Assembly: GCF_910589235.1 (NCBI RefSeq)
Contig: NC_060956.1
Coordinates: forward strand, 8,439,999-8,503,998
Direction: 5' to 3'
From: Vespa crabro
Lineage: Eukaryota > Arthropoda > Insecta > Hymenoptera > Vespidae
Length of the DNA stretch: 64,000 bases
Positions 14,176 to 27,465 of the stretch are shown here, piece by piece (positions within the stretch are counted from its first letter, which is position 1; each line of letters opens with the position of its first letter). A program made the position numbers and the translations under genes. The notes beneath the pieces are model-generated. The model worked only from the letters and a program-made list of their open reading frames with translations, was not told the DNA's origin and made no database searches.

Positions 14176-14208
<33 letters not shown>

Positions 14209-14212
14209 TTCG

Positions 14213-14284
<72 letters not shown>
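14127..14284. repeat. Long (CT)n compound microsatellite
   Basis: About 155 bp of pyrimidines with CTGT and TTCG interruptions; 14222-14280 is pure CT. One of the longest simple repeats in the window. Confidence 0.95.
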
Positions 14285-14381
14285 GTCGTTTGTACTAATG
14301 CTGAAAGATCATCGAGAATTAAACTGTCAGTAAACCGAAAATTATATCTATTGTCGTTTTTTCGTTTTGATAAATTAACTG

Positions 14382-14422
14382 GCAAAGGATATAAGTTTCC
14401 TTAAAAAACTTATATCCTTTGC
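14382..14422. repeat. Perfect 17-bp hairpin, 7-nt loop
   Basis: The arms GCAAAGGATATAAGTTT (14382-14398) and AAACTTATATCCTTTGC (14406-14422) are exactly complementary; the loop is CCTTAAA. Pairing does not continue outward, so the stem is too short for a usual animal pre-microRNA. It lies 98 nt after a long (CT)n tract. Confidence 0.75.
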
Positions 14423-17400
14423 TTTTTGTTTCACACAGCAAAGTACTTATGTTTTACATAGTTATATGTATGTACATGGTCATAACGCACCGTGCAACTG
14501 AACGATGCAAAAGAGTGAAATCGTAGTAGGTATGTGACTATATTATATATACTCTATCGGTGGTTTATGCAGCCGTAAATAGCGTTTATACGTTAGGTAA
14601 AGTATTCCCGAAGCACCACCGGGTCAGGCTTTCCGCATATACGCTATCTATTCTATTATACCTCGATATAATACCTATAAGTATCTATCTTAACATTTAA
14701 TGCGAGGTAACGGAAGTTTTCCTTCTTCCCCTTCTAGATTCATTTTTTCTCTCTCTCTGTTAAAGAAATTTAATTTTTTAAATGTTTTAAACATTTTAGT
14801 AATTAAGGTATTAGAATAAGTATATACATTTTCGCTCATAACATTGGATAATTACAAATCAGAATGTTAAGCATATATACATCCTTGAAAGTCCTTTAGA
14901 TGTTCGTATAAGGGTCTTGTATTGCTATCTGAAATGCTTGCCCTTAAGAGTTTGTTGTGCACTTGGTAAATAGATTTTAAAAATAAGTCGCGAGATAAAA
15001 CGGTCTCTAACAAAATTTTACTTATTTTGCACAATAGTCTTATTATTTATGTACGTTTGGACCGATATGCCTAAACGCAATAATAAATTTGGCATTAAGC
15101 ATTCCTAAGGATATATTGTCATGCAGATATATAATTTTTAAAGCCAGATTAGCACGGAGTCCGAAGCAGTTCCACTTTTACTATCTAACAATTAAAATAT
15201 TCCTTTAATATCTATTTTTTACTCGTAACTTAATACGGTCATCATGTATAAGAAACCGTACATGAAATTATTTAAACATATTTGAGACGAATACTTTCGG
15301 TCAATCGTTATTTCTTTTTCCTTATACTTTTTAAACTCCTCTCGTACATCTTCCCTTTTTCTTTTCCTTTTTTTCTAATTTTCTAATTGTCTTGCCGTAT
15401 AGTTCTTGCTGGTTTGAAAATTCTAACGTAACACATAACATGGCTAAGCAATCGCTACTAAAACGTTGATCAAATTGTAGCAGTCATAATATGTATTATT
15501 TGTATATAAATTTCTAAAATGTATTTATTTATTATATAACTCGACTATATTCAACTTAAGAATCATCTTAACCAAGTTGCATCGCAGTACCTGTGTGCGT
15601 ATCTTAAGAATAACGTATAATTTTGTAACAAACTTATACTGAGGATACGAGAGTGAGTCAACGTTTGCTTTATCCGAATACGCTCAGAAGATTCAATACA
15701 GAAAATAAAATCTAATGGAAGAATAATTAAGAAAAAGTTGGGTATACAAAAAAAGGGAAGAGAGGAAATAGAAAATTGTTCGGCTCATCGCAAATTCCAG
15801 CAAGAACTAAATACTAGATCCGTTTGCACGATTTTATAGAACCGTCACTAACGAGAAGTTGTGAAACTATGCGGATCAGTGGATCTACCTTGCGTTCGGT
15901 GATCCTGCTTGCCATTAGCATCGAGATCCGAGGTTCACGGTTCGGTGAGCCTTTTTGCATTCGCCTTCATGGTTCGATGAGCAACACGGTTGTTTGAACC
16001 TCGTGACGTTTTTTTAAAATTTCCTTTCGGCCGCTTCGTTGATTCATTCCTAGTGTACTAAAATACATATCTCAAAATTATTAAGAAACGGAGAAAAGAA
16101 GAAGAAATATTCTTAACCTTGTTCATCACCTTTTGTTCGATGCGTATATAAATTTAATGACAGATATGGACAAAATATGCACTAAATGCAATCAAGAATA
16201 GTATCTCCATCATACGTCTATCGTAACGGAGTATAAATTTGTGTATATTATATATACACAATATCATATCAGTTCATAATATTTATTGTTATACCTCACT
16301 TATACGCAACGTAAAAATTGGCTTAGTATGTGTCAAAGTATTAGTGTTAGTAGGTTGAACTCATATTTTCAGTATCTCATATTTATATTCTTCATTGATG
16401 TTGACATGTGTCTTGTAGTAATCTGTGATAGGCAGGATGCAGCGCTGATACATATTTGATTTTTGACAAAAAAAATAATAAGGAATAATAGATATAATTT
16501 ATACATGTTATAACTGGTATATAAATTTGTGACAAAGAAACAAAATTTGTTATTTTGTTTTTATGATAAAGATAAAATTTTGAAGATGAAGGCTTAAACA
16601 AGATGTCGACTTTTTCGAATCTTTGAAAAAGCTTTATTTTCTATGCAAAAAAATCGTATTAAAAAATATTATTTATTTAAGAATAGTTCAAACAAAAAAA
16701 CATTTTTTTTTTTAATTTGGGAAGACGATATTGTTTAAATCTTCATATTTAAAATGAGACTTTGTTCGCAAAAATCGGTGAAGAATTACACCTAAATACT
16801 TTATTGGTCTGAATCATTATAAAACAAGGGGTAGATCTACGAAATTAAATAAGTTCGTAGATCTACCGAGGAGACATGAAATGTCGAGATATCTACTCGA
16901 AAGCAAAGGAAACATTGCTTCCATCATTACGATACGCGTATTCTGCGAAGCAAGAGGTGAAAAGAGTCTGTAGAAAGTGCTGCGTGTCTTTAGATGGACG
17001 GTAAAACGAGAAGGGGAGAAGAAGGAGCGGATGAAAGTGGGATTGCCGTGAGACACGCGGCTTGGCGTGCCTCGATTTTGCTCAGAAGTAAAGCGAGGTT
17101 ACTTTAACTTCGAAGTACACATAGTCGGGTTTATTGAGCCTTGAGTACTCTCCCTCTCTTCTCACTCTATCTTTTCTCCCTCTCTCTTTTCTCTCTCTTT
17201 CTCTTGTCTGTTTCTTCTCTCTTTCTTTTCTCTTTCTTCTTCTCTTCTCTTTTCTCTCTTTCTCTCTTTCTCTTCTTATTCCCTCTCTTTTCTCTATGTA
17301 TCTCTTTCACATACAAGGGTGCCTTCTCAATACATAAAAGAAAGTGCACAAAGTATTCGATCTAATGCATTCACGTAATAAACTTTATTACAATGTTGCT

Positions 17401-20385
17401 TGCATATGCAGATATCAGAAATAATATTTACCAAGTATTCATTTCGATGTGTATACTGTTACTTATGTTACCATTGGCATGATTATGTGCACACATTTAC
17501 TCGAACTTATTTAGAAATGTTACTTGAGTGGATTTGCTCATTGTGTAATTATGATCCTCTTTGTGTCTATTCCTTTTCTTTTTTGTTCCTTTGTTCTATA
17601 AATAAAATAAGAAAGAAGAAAACATGATAAGATGTAATCCTGTCATAGATAGAGAAAATGAAAGACTGTTTTTCTTCGGATTTGTTAAAAACTAAATGTC
17701 AAGGATATTGTTTGTACCAAATCTCCGATAAAAATGTTGAGAGTTTCAACAAAGCGCTGTTTACATCCGAAGTGCATTTTTCTGTTATATTGTCGTCGTC
17801 GGCGTGTCGTCAAAAGTCCATGACGTCAAGTCTTAGTCTCGAACTTCGACAACCGAGCGTCAGTCTCAAAGCTCTCATAACAAACAGACTGGCGAAAAAG
17901 TTGGCGCTATATGCGAAAGTTTTGCAAAGTAAACTAGATATCGTACGAGTAGTATGACTTCACGGTAAGCAAACTGACTGGCTCGCTGACTGTCTAGTTC
18001 TTTGGTTTGTCGGTTTGCTTGCCGCGTCAGTTTTGCTGATTTAACTCTGCTCCCTTCGACAACCTCTTTTTCTCTTTCATTCTCTTAATTCTCACTTCCC
18101 TACTTTTAAGTCGGAGAAAAGATGTCCATATAAATTAGCTCGAAGAACAATTGTTCCTTTCAACGATCGAGCCATTTTCATTCTAGGCAATTTCATTTCC
18201 TTTGATGGTACATGCATCAAGGAACCAACTGAGATAGTGTTTGCCGCTATAGCTACTTAAAAGTTAGAAAGGGAAAAGTTTCCTTTTCTTAGACGGGCGA
18301 TCAATGACGAAAAATTTTGACCGAGAACAGCCAAAGTCCTTGTCGTCGTCTCTCTTACTTTACGTACTTGAGGAAGATCGAAGTTTGGGGAATAGGTTCG
18401 ATAAATGTTTCAAGATTGGTTAACAAGCGCTCCTGATTTATTCGCGAAAGACTGCTATCGGCTTCTCGTGAGATTTCTTTGAAAATCCATCTTCGAAGGT
18501 TGTGAACTTTGCGAGACAAAACGGTTTGATTGCCTCATAAAATATAATCATCGCCGGGCCAATATATTTTTTCTATTTGCGTCGTTTACTTTGGAACAAT
18601 GTCTATATTACCGTATAGAAAAGAAACTCGACAAAATTTAAAGAAAATTCCATAAAAGGATCGCAAAGAGGAAACAATTGAAACGAAACGCCGCGTATGC
18701 CACATTCCGCAGGCGCATTTCGCCAATATCAAAGCTCGACAAAGTTCCGCGTTAATTACGACTCAGATTCGGAACGATAATTCGTCAGGATTGAAGTTAT
18801 ATAGCAACGGTGAGCCGACTCGCGAACTTTTGACGGGGATCTCATTAAAATCAGCCAAAAACGACCGAACTATTTAACTCGTTGCTTTTCAATTGGCAAG
18901 TAAAATTGTTTCGGCTATATTACGGAAAGTTTGACGATCGCAAGAATGGTAATACTCGATCAACGAGGGGTTTAGTAGGTAGGTGAAGTCACCCGGTAGT
19001 AACTCGCACGAGAAGGCTTGACAAGGCGATCGAATGAATCGCGAGCGATCTATCTCTTTCTCTTTCTTCCATCACGCGATTTCCATGGATAGGGCTAGTA
19101 GTCACGGCCACGAGACTAACAAAAGGAACGAGAACGAGTACGCGGATCGATCTATCACAGTAAACGCGCATTTCTCATTAAGTACAGGCCCTTGCCCCTG
19201 AGAAATTATGAAGCGTGTTTAATTGTTCCACCTCTTTCGTTCCAGCTTTCTCTTCGGTTCTTTTAACTTACTTTCAGATAGTAGTGTTTGTGCTTTCTCT
19301 CTTTCTCTTCCTCTCTCTCTTTTCTCTAACCATAACACTATATATTCACCACTTTTAATTGTCGTTACACCGCTTCGATTTCTTTACGATAATGACTAGA
19401 CCAAGGTTTCGCGATTTCTAAATGCACGAATGCATTTGTTTGTATTTTAACATTAAAAATAAAAAAGAGAGAAAGAAGAAGAAAGATGTAAGAAAAATAG
19501 AAAGTGCATCATGTTGCAGTCGAGTCCATTCTTTCACTAGTTTACGATTATTGTCTCGATTATTTTCTCTTATTGTTTAATCAATCGATTGTTCGAGTGA
19601 TAAGTGCTTAATAAAATATCATGTTACGACGAAAAGCCGATGTGAAATTTTATCGATAGAAAAAAACGAAAAGAAAGGATACGCTGTCCTTGAAGATCGA
19701 GTCGTCTTCGGTTTCGTTCAACATAAGCTTGCGATCGTAACAGTCCGATATCGATGCAAAGAGTATCCATAATTATGCGCGCCTCGCGGCTACGCGCAAT
19801 AAATTTTTCAGATTCGTTCTTAAGATAAGACAAATCTCCTGTTTATCACCGAACGATAATTCACCGCGTGGCTAGCTTGTGCCATTTGTAATATCGGACC
19901 GCTATGGCATGAATGCCGGTTACAGAGAGGAACATGGTCAACAAGTAGCTGCTCTCTCTTTCGCACACATTTCGACACGCTTTGCTAGCCACTATAGTGT
20001 TGCTCGAATTCCCACAAAAACGGTAACATACGTTCGGTTGGTCATCTTAACGGTCAGACCACTTGTCGAAATTCATTTAGATTTGATGCCTTGTGAGAAT
20101 AAAAAATCTTCTCTTTTCTTGCTAAATATCAACTTTAAAAACTAATCTTTTTTTCACTAAGTACTAAAATATCTGAATAATATAAATATACATATAAACT
20201 ATATAAATGTAAATTAATACTTACAAATATAAAACGGTGATAAGAATAAGAATTGCGAACATAAATTTGTTACAAAAACCTATATACATAGAATAATAAT
20301 ACGGTAATGTATCTTTTTAAAGAATAATATAAAATAGATATACAGAAAGAAAACTAAAATATACTGCATAATATATATATACAGG
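14423..20385. other. Intron, nothing else recognised
   Basis: AT-rich to about 17100, then more mixed. Frames at 16392, 17400 and 17658 lack domains. 17790-18040 and 18700-19170 are slightly richer in CG without clear motifs. Confidence 0.55.
17146..17305. repeat. Polypyrimidine (CTTT/CT) tract
   Basis: 160 bp almost entirely C and T on the + strand with few purines. Overlapping short open frames in several phases are repeat artefacts. Confidence 0.85.
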
Positions 20386-20475
20386 GTGTTCAAAAGGCAT
20401 TGAACCAATCTTATACCATGTATTACTGATGTCAAATGGATGAAAAAGTTCATATAAACTTATATCCAAAAATGC

Positions 20476-20476
<1 letters not shown>
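20386..20476. mobile_element. Possible one-ended transposon remnant
   Basis: The sequence ACAGGGTGTTCAAAAGGCAT begins abruptly after a TA-rich stretch. It is followed by TGTATTACTGATGTCAAATG and a run ending ATATCCAAAAATGCAT, directly before an (AT)n microsatellite. An ACAGGGTGTTC start is common at the ends of insect repeats. No matching opposite end was found. Class unknown. Confidence 0.35.

Positions 20477-20525
<49 letters not shown>
20476..20525. repeat. (AT)n microsatellite
   Basis: About 48 bp of pure AT; a second short TA run follows at 20531-20540. Confidence 0.95.
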
Positions 20526-20527
<2 letters not shown>

Positions 20528-21255
20528 ATATTATATATATAGTGAGTCGTATGCTTTTCATCCTTAAGTATTACCAGTTTGTCATCGATTGCCTCATGAC
20601 ATCGTTGTTCTGCCTTTCCTTTGTCGGCACTCACATAAGTACATACATACATACATTACGCGAAATTCAATGCTTTTCGTACATACTTACACGACTTATA
20701 CTTAAACTTACATGATACAGATTTTTCTATATGAACACAATATATAGATTTTTAATTATGATACACGTTTCGTTAAAATTTTATTACGTACGGATTTATA
20801 TACGGATATTACGTACGGTTTCTTGGTATCATCACTCTGAGCTGTCAAACATGAGAGCTAGAATCTAAATGCTTTCTGGTGCCAAATATTGTCCGGCACC
20901 TAGTATAGAGAAAAATGTCAGTGTGCTTTCCGTCAAAGTAGAAATGGGTGCGAATAAGAAGAGAGGATGACTAATAGCTACGAATTTTCCTTGACGACGA
21001 AACAGCACACTCCGCCGCATTGGTACGCTCAAGAGAACGAGACACTCGCGAAAAGAGAAGAGTGTTTACTACGGTGTTATATCTTCAGTCTTCAAGCGAT
21101 GCGTATTTATGGCACGACGCATGTCTATGTCACATGTTTGTAGCTAGAAAATAAAGAGCAGGGAACTTGCGAGAAGAGTTTCGAACAAAGAGTAGACGCT
21201 CGTTTGCAATACCGGCTAAATATCGTTTTAATTTCGATAATAGGAATGCACGAGA

Positions 21256-21258
<3 letters not shown>

Positions 21259-21320
<62 letters not shown>
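21259..21320. repeat. (GA)n microsatellite
   Basis: About 62 bp of uninterrupted AG. Confidence 0.97.
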
Positions 21321-21323
<3 letters not shown>

Positions 21324-21852
21324 TGCAATAATGTGAAAGCTCTTTCTAGCACAGCCGTGTTTTCGAATTATCGTTGATCGAACCATCCACTCTCTGCGCT
21401 CGCAAAAACGAGCCGACTCGATCGAGGATATGCATGTGAATCTAATTTCAATGAAAGCGCGCGCTCGTTCGTTTCACTATCGACGGAACTCGAACGTTAG
21501 AAACGATCATTGGCCACTCTCGGCTTAATGAATTCTCACCGCGAGTTCTCTCTATGAGTATGTATGTACATATGCCCCAGTGACGTTGCTTAGACTCTTA
21601 CGCAGTATTTCTCTGTTGCTTTCTCTACTCGATATTTCTGCGATTGCTTACTATGAGTTGGCTCTTTTCAATTCGTGACACATTTACACAAGTTTGCTTT
21701 ACTTATTTGAATATTAGAGATATTTCACGTTACTGAAAAATCTTTCTGGCCTCAACCGATTCAGCTCATGCGATTCATGGGATCTTGCAATTTACACGAG
21801 GTTTTCATTTTTTTTTTTGAATCATATTTCTTATCAGATTTATGTTATTACT

Positions 21853-21884
21853 TTAAATGATACGAATGTACTCGTATCATTTAA
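21853..21884. repeat. Perfect 13-bp hairpin, 6-nt loop
   Basis: TTAAATGATACGA (21853-21865) pairs with TCGTATCATTTAA (21872-21884). Palindromic AT-rich stem; no function assigned. Confidence 0.6.
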
Positions 21885-22834
21885 CAAAGTTTCGACAATC
21901 TAAAATGGAACGCTATTTTAGCACTTTTAACATATAAATTGCCTAATTGTGAATGTTGAGAAAAGGAGATAGAAAAAGAAAAAAATAGAGGAATTGAAGA
22001 TGGAAATAAAGAGAGTAATACGATGGTGGTTTGCTAAATCCAGACAAGGAAAGACGGTGAAAGAAAGGTTCGAACTGCTCAAGTCTTGGTTGAGTTCGTA
22101 TTTACATGAGAAAAGAGTCAAGGATTTATAACCCATATTAAACTCGCTGCGGATAAATCGAGAACGCCATTGCATTCAAGAAATAAAGACAGGAAAAAGG
22201 GGAAGTAGAAACGTGAAAAAAAGGGAGGAATTTCATTTGCCGTCACAGTTAATGCGTGTCGATCTGCTTTAGTCTCGGATACTATACGTTTTGTACGAGT
22301 TCAGGTACTCCTAATGGACCGCGTAATTCCATTCGTTCTGCCAATTTTAAGATGAACAAAGAGAATAAGAAGTAACCGTTGAGTTTTGACGATTTTTGAA
22401 GAGAAAAATTGTCATCCATTCTGAGGTTATGATCACATAAATGTGATGTATTCGACGATCGCAATATTACTTCACACTTAATAAAAGACAGGCAAATTTC
22501 ATGACGTAATCAAGTGCTTTTTTTCTCTTTAACAATTGTTCAGCAAAATTAATCGCGTGCGAATTGTTTTTTAAATAAATATTATAAATAAAATGATATA
22601 TTATTGTTTTGTAAACGTTTTAGATACATCTTTTCAGTAAGATATTTCAATTAGAAGTACGAAAAAAAATTTTATAAATAGATATTAAATATGATTTATT
22701 AATTGTTCGTTTTTCTTCTTCACATAACATTTAATTCCATGATATTACATAGTCGCGCATAGTTCGTAAAGGCTAAGTACGCCTTTATGAAGCAGTATTC
22801 GCAATATTAATACTTGTGATATTAGTAAAGATCA

Positions 22835-22965
22835 GCAGGAAGCTCGCGCGGTGTTACCGAAGCACCTTAAGGGGTTGTACATCTCCCATCGAGACTTTGA
22901 GGTCTGTCATGCGCTAGACAATGATGGTGTAGTACTGAGCTACTGGTGGTTGGTGGTTATGCTCC
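22835..22965 (-). repeat. Possible decayed tRNA-related repeat
   Basis: The minus strand contains GTCTAGCGCATGACAGACCT and later GATGTACAACCCC, resembling the D arm and a damaged B box of a tRNA-like sequence. The surrounding 180 bp is richer in GC than its neighbours. A short + strand frame (60 codons) runs through it and ends beside an AATAAA, without other coding signs. Confidence 0.18.
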
Positions 22966-23879
22966 CTTCAGATAATATTACTTACAAGTCTCTTGGAAAC
23001 TCCTTCTCGTCCGGACGATGTATAATTTCCTGAGCAATAAAACCAAACAAGAGAAAGAGAGATCATAAATTTTAACGTCGTAACAGCCTAGAAGGCTTGG
23101 CTTAATCGGTTAAATGATCGAAGAATAATTAACAATGTATTTCTTGTAACGTGAAAACTTGACTTCGTATTTATATTTACGCCAAACAATTATATTTAAA
23201 TGTATACAATTCAAGTGAGGATGCATGACAGTGTCAATATTAACAGATCTTATTTATTATAAAAACGAAAACTAAATTATATTATAGAAAAAAAAAACGA
23301 AATTACAGAGTTTTTCAATCAAAGATGTATTTGCAACAGTTTCCTAACAACTTTCAAAAATGTCTTCATTTTTTTCCGACTAACTCTCATATTTTATCAT
23401 TCTCATTCGTTCAGTTTATGTCATTCGAACTTTCATCTCAAAATAACACTTTTTTTTTCTTTGATAACACACTAACGCACATACACTTAGACTTCAAATC
23501 TTCTCTACAAATCTAAAATGTATTTGATTTCAAGATACGCATAACAGCACGATAAGAGTATTAAATTATGATAGAGGAGAAGAGTAAGTAGGAAAATTAT
23601 AAGGACCAACTAATTTGCAGCTCAGACGGCTATAATCCAAGACAAAGTTTTTTACAAAGGATATAAACGAAAATTCGTATAGGAAGTCCTCCCACGTCGC
23701 AATAAACCTCTTGTTGTGGCACAAAAGAGAAAGAGAGCGAATGAGGGCGAATGCCAAGTAAATTTACGTTGCATCTTATGAACTCTGTAAACCAACTGCG
23801 AGGAAGAGAACGCTTTAGTGTCGGATGCTAGCATCAGCCTCGCCTTGGAAACAAAACACCATTATAACGTATCACGTGG

Positions 23880-24240
23880 CCGGAGTTGGGTGGAGAGCAC
23901 GTAGGCCTTTATAAATTTCCCTCGAAGCCGTTCTTTCTCCCGGTGGCATTTCTCGTGTCCTCCCGACTAACGGGGTATCTTCTTTTTCAAGGATTCTCGG
24001 CACGCGCATGCTGTGTCACCGTGCTGCGACGTCTCCCGTTTTCCTTGTTGTCTTAGCTTCAGACCTGTTCTACGATTTAGGGGAGAGGACGTCGCGCACG
24101 GACAATCCGTACTCGAAAGAATCTAACATAGAGGATGCGAGGGAAGAAGCTCGATCCCGATCCAGTTCGAGCGAAAGAAACGTCGAGTGGTTCTATCGAT
24201 CCCCCATTGTCTGCTGATGTCATTGTTATCAATGACGTCG
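23880..24240. promoter_or_regulatory. CpG-rich block with paired CRE-like sites
   Basis: The stretch is rich in CG and ends with GATGTCATTG (24216-24225) and CAATGACGTC (24230-24239), an inverted pair of CRE/AP-1-like sites that match at 9 of 10 positions. A 69-codon open frame (24008-24217) crosses it without a recognisable domain. Confidence 0.25.
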
Positions 24241-25394
24241 AGATTAGAGGTTAGTCGATGAATTTGAAGTGCTCCCTCGGGAAAGATTTCTCCTCCTCTT
24301 TTTCTTTCTCTTTCTCTTTTTTCTTAGCCCCTTTTTATTCAGAAAAGAAGAAAATTCACAACGTAGAAATGCTGCGTTTCAAGGATCTTTGGATTAGATT
24401 CGCAGCGCCAATACGTTAAATCGAAAGACGCATCGTTAAGACCACGGAGACACCACTGGTCAGCTTGCTCCGAAACCAATCTGTCTTCCAGATCGTTCCT
24501 CAACTCCCTCGCTTTACTCGATTGGAACTGGAAGATCTAAATTTTCTTCCTTTTCTATTCCTTCTGTTCTCTCTTCGATGGCATTGTCCTTTGAAAGAAA
24601 AGAAAAAAGTGAGAAAGAGAGAGAATGAGAGAATACAGAGAAGAAAAATCAAGAAAGTTGCTTCGAATTTTTTACTTTTTGGAACGAAACTTTTTTTGGT
24701 TCTCTTTCTGTGTTACAGATAGGATCTTTAAGAACAGTAGATTTATCGACTGGCTATCTATCTAATCGAAACAGTTCTCCTCGTGGAACTCGAATAGTGC
24801 GTATACGGAAAGTGATGTTACAATGATGAAGATCCTCTTTTTCAAACATAAAATCGTTTTACGTGAATTGGATATATTTACAGAGGCATTCTTCAAATTT
24901 TCTATGTTAATATATACTCATTGTATTAAAAAAAGATGTACCGTGCTTGACTCAGGTTATGTCATCGTTTAATCACCTTTATCGTGCTTCAACAATATTT
25001 ATTTTTTCCAAGAGTGAAAATGCAATCACAATAATTGTTAAATTAGCTTATATTAACTATGGTGATATGGTTACATGGTAACATGGTTACACAAATGTTT
25101 TGATATGCCGTCCATACAGGTTAAACGACTGCGACATTTGGTTTTTGTTATGTCTCTTTTCGTGTCTTTATGTTATTTTGATTTCTTGTTCATTTTTAGA
25201 ATTTATTATTTAATGAAACATATATTAACATATTGATAATGCATATATATATTTCTCTATCAATTATCTAACATAGAAACTGCAAACGCTGTTTCTATGA
25301 ATATATGCAGAATTTGGCATTCGAAATGATGGAGATTCATCGTTTGGAACGTTCAACTTATCATTTTTCTTCTCGACGGAAAACCATCGTTCTT

Positions 25395-25444
25395 GAAAGC
25401 CATCGTTCGTAATAACTATGAAAGCCATCGTTCGTAATAACTAT
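25395..25444. repeat. Exact 25-nt tandem duplication
   Basis: The unit, starting GAAAGCCATCGTTCG and ending TAACTAT, occurs twice head to tail with no mismatch. A related CCATCGTTCTT lies just before. Lack of divergence suggests a recent slippage or synthesis event. Confidence 0.9.
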
Positions 25445-25960
25445 GATCCTTTTCTTTCTTTTTTTCTCTTTTATTTAAATCACAGAAGATAAAACAATCG
25501 TACGAAAATATTTTATTTGTTTTTGAAATAGCTATCAATACATTGATATATTAACTCGATCGAAATAATTCGGCAAATTATTATAAACACGTACTATCAA
25601 ATCTTGGCACATTTCGCATCGAATTTAGACACGATTCGAGTGTACTAAACTGTCAAGTTTGTCAGTTCGAACGACATCGACGAATTTTGGAAACAAGAGG
25701 GAGCGTAAATTGAAATGAAATTGGAAAACTCCGTTGTCATATCGTTTTAATTATGATAGTAACGTTCGACATAGGTAATCTATGACGTATAAACATGAAT
25801 TTATCAAAAGGTATTTAATCAAATGCCATAAAACTACGTTGTTGGTTATCTTTTTTTCATCTCCCTTTTCCGTCATACTCGAGCGCAGAACAAAAGTCGA
25901 ATATTTCTGACGGGACAGGGTTTGGTTTGGTGGCGATCGCATGCACAGAGAAAAAACGAC

Positions 25961-26020
25961 AGAGGGAGAAAAAGAGAGAGAGAGAGAGAGAAAGAGAGAG
26001 CGAAAGAGAAAGAGAAAAAA
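25961..26020. repeat. GA-rich tract
   Basis: AGAGGGAGAAAAAGAGAGAG followed by GA and GAAAGA units. Confidence 0.85.
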
Positions 26021-26654
26021 CCGGCCACCCTGCTCCTATTTCATCTTTTTTCCTACATCCGTCCCGTCGTTCCCCTCTTTATCGTCATCACTTTTCTCTC
26101 CGTTTCTCCCTTTCTTTTTCTCTTTCTGTCTGTCGTTCTTGTTTAAACGTCACTATTCGCGCTTTACATTTAGGTATTGTATCGTCCATTGTTGAGATAT
26201 CGAACACCGTGCGCGGCTTCAATGTAAATGACGTCAAGCGAAAAAAAAGAGAGAAAGGACGCGGTAGTTGCGTGAAGAAAATAGAAAAAAAATGCTAGAA
26301 AGGATGGAAAGGGAGTAAAGGGCACAACCGATGCTATGTACCATCGTGTATAGTGATGCGACAAAGGAAAGGCGCGACGCGCATTTTTGCTCTCTTCAGT
26401 GAACTCGCCCATGCGTGTATTTGACACCTACAAACTCGCTCTTCTTCGTGCAAATGTTTCAATTTTTCCTGTTCCTTCGCCCTGTCTATAAATTATTTCA
26501 TAATTTACGCGAACTAAATCATTTAGTGGTTTGTACAAACTATTTTTTTATATACATTTTCTTTCTATATTTTCATAAATTGAAATTACAAAGAAAAGAA
26601 GGAAGAAACAAAACATTTCTATTCAGAGAGTATTTCCATTTTTAATAAATAGAC

Positions 26655-26745
26655 ATTCGTGAGAAGGTTAGCCTAAAGGCCTATATAAATCAATAGTTAT
26701 AGAGGAATCGGCTATAAAGCGAAAAACCCGATTTCGAATCCATGT
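26655..26745 (+). repeat. Weak tRNA-like relic
   Basis: TAGCCTAAAGG fits the A-box pattern and CCCGATTTCGAATCCATG resembles a B-box/T-loop, about 60 nt apart. The T stem does not pair. It may be a decayed SINE or chance. Confidence 0.2.
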
Positions 26746-27212
26746 TTAAATTACCTGAAGACTTAAATTTTTTCGTCTGTCTTATATTTCTTTCGAAGTT
26801 TCGTCAATTCCTTTTTTATAATTTGTGACTTTACTTATTTCAATTAAACGAAATTATGTGATAACTATGGCAGCGATGATAATATGGTGATTGCATAAAA
26901 GCTCGGCTTGAATCGCTCCTCGTGTTTTTCCGCATTTCCGATAAGAGTGAACGCCATAGAGTATCAGTCGATGGTCGGACAGAAAAGTTTCTAGAAAAAC
27001 TTTTCAACCGAGGGTCAAATGCAAACTATCTGGAGTCGTTGCTATAGAATTTTACAGGCATGGCAGTCATCGGATAGGAGAGAGAGAGAAAGAGAGAGAG
27101 AGAAGGAGGTAGAAGTAGAGAGTAAGAGGGTAGAGTCGAATGGTCGAGTGTCGGTCGAATAGAGTGGATTCTGAAATTGCGGCCCACATAGCGGAGTCAA
27201 AGCCGCATACGG

Positions 27213-27217
<5 letters not shown>

Positions 27218-27257
<40 letters not shown>

Positions 27258-27373
27258 CCTTTCTCTCTATCTCTGTCTCTTTTTGTCTTTCTCTGTGTCT
27301 CTCTGTCTTTCTCTGTTTCTCTCTCTCTCTCTCAATCTATCTCTACTACTACTACTACTACTATTACTACTAT
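27218..27373. repeat. Compound (CT)n and (CTA)n microsatellite
   Basis: CT units 27218-27252, then CTTT/CTGT variants, then (CTA)n from 27344 to 27373. Only about 95 bp before a (GA)n tract of opposite sense. Confidence 0.93.
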
Positions 27374-27465
27374 TTCATTCCTCATGGTCATTTCCCAGTA
27401 ACGTGCAGCTACCCGTAGTTTTTACCGGCCATGGAACATCAAACGTATAAAAACGATAATCGAGT

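Larger units (their letters stand above)
20526..27217. other. Intron with isolated repeats
   Basis: Outside the GA tract at 21259, hairpin at 21853, tRNA-like relics, CRE-pair block, 25-nt duplication and GA tract at 25961, I see nothing to annotate. Bases 21000-21560 are modestly CG-rich. Confidence 0.5.

Noticed and set aside
16560..16720. Apparent similarity to 54110-54220 (AAAAGCTTTATT and T-rich sequence)
   Set aside because: Short AT-rich matches only; not enough to call a repeat family.
23085..23130. TGGCTTAATCGG, an A-box-like word
   Set aside because: No B box within range.
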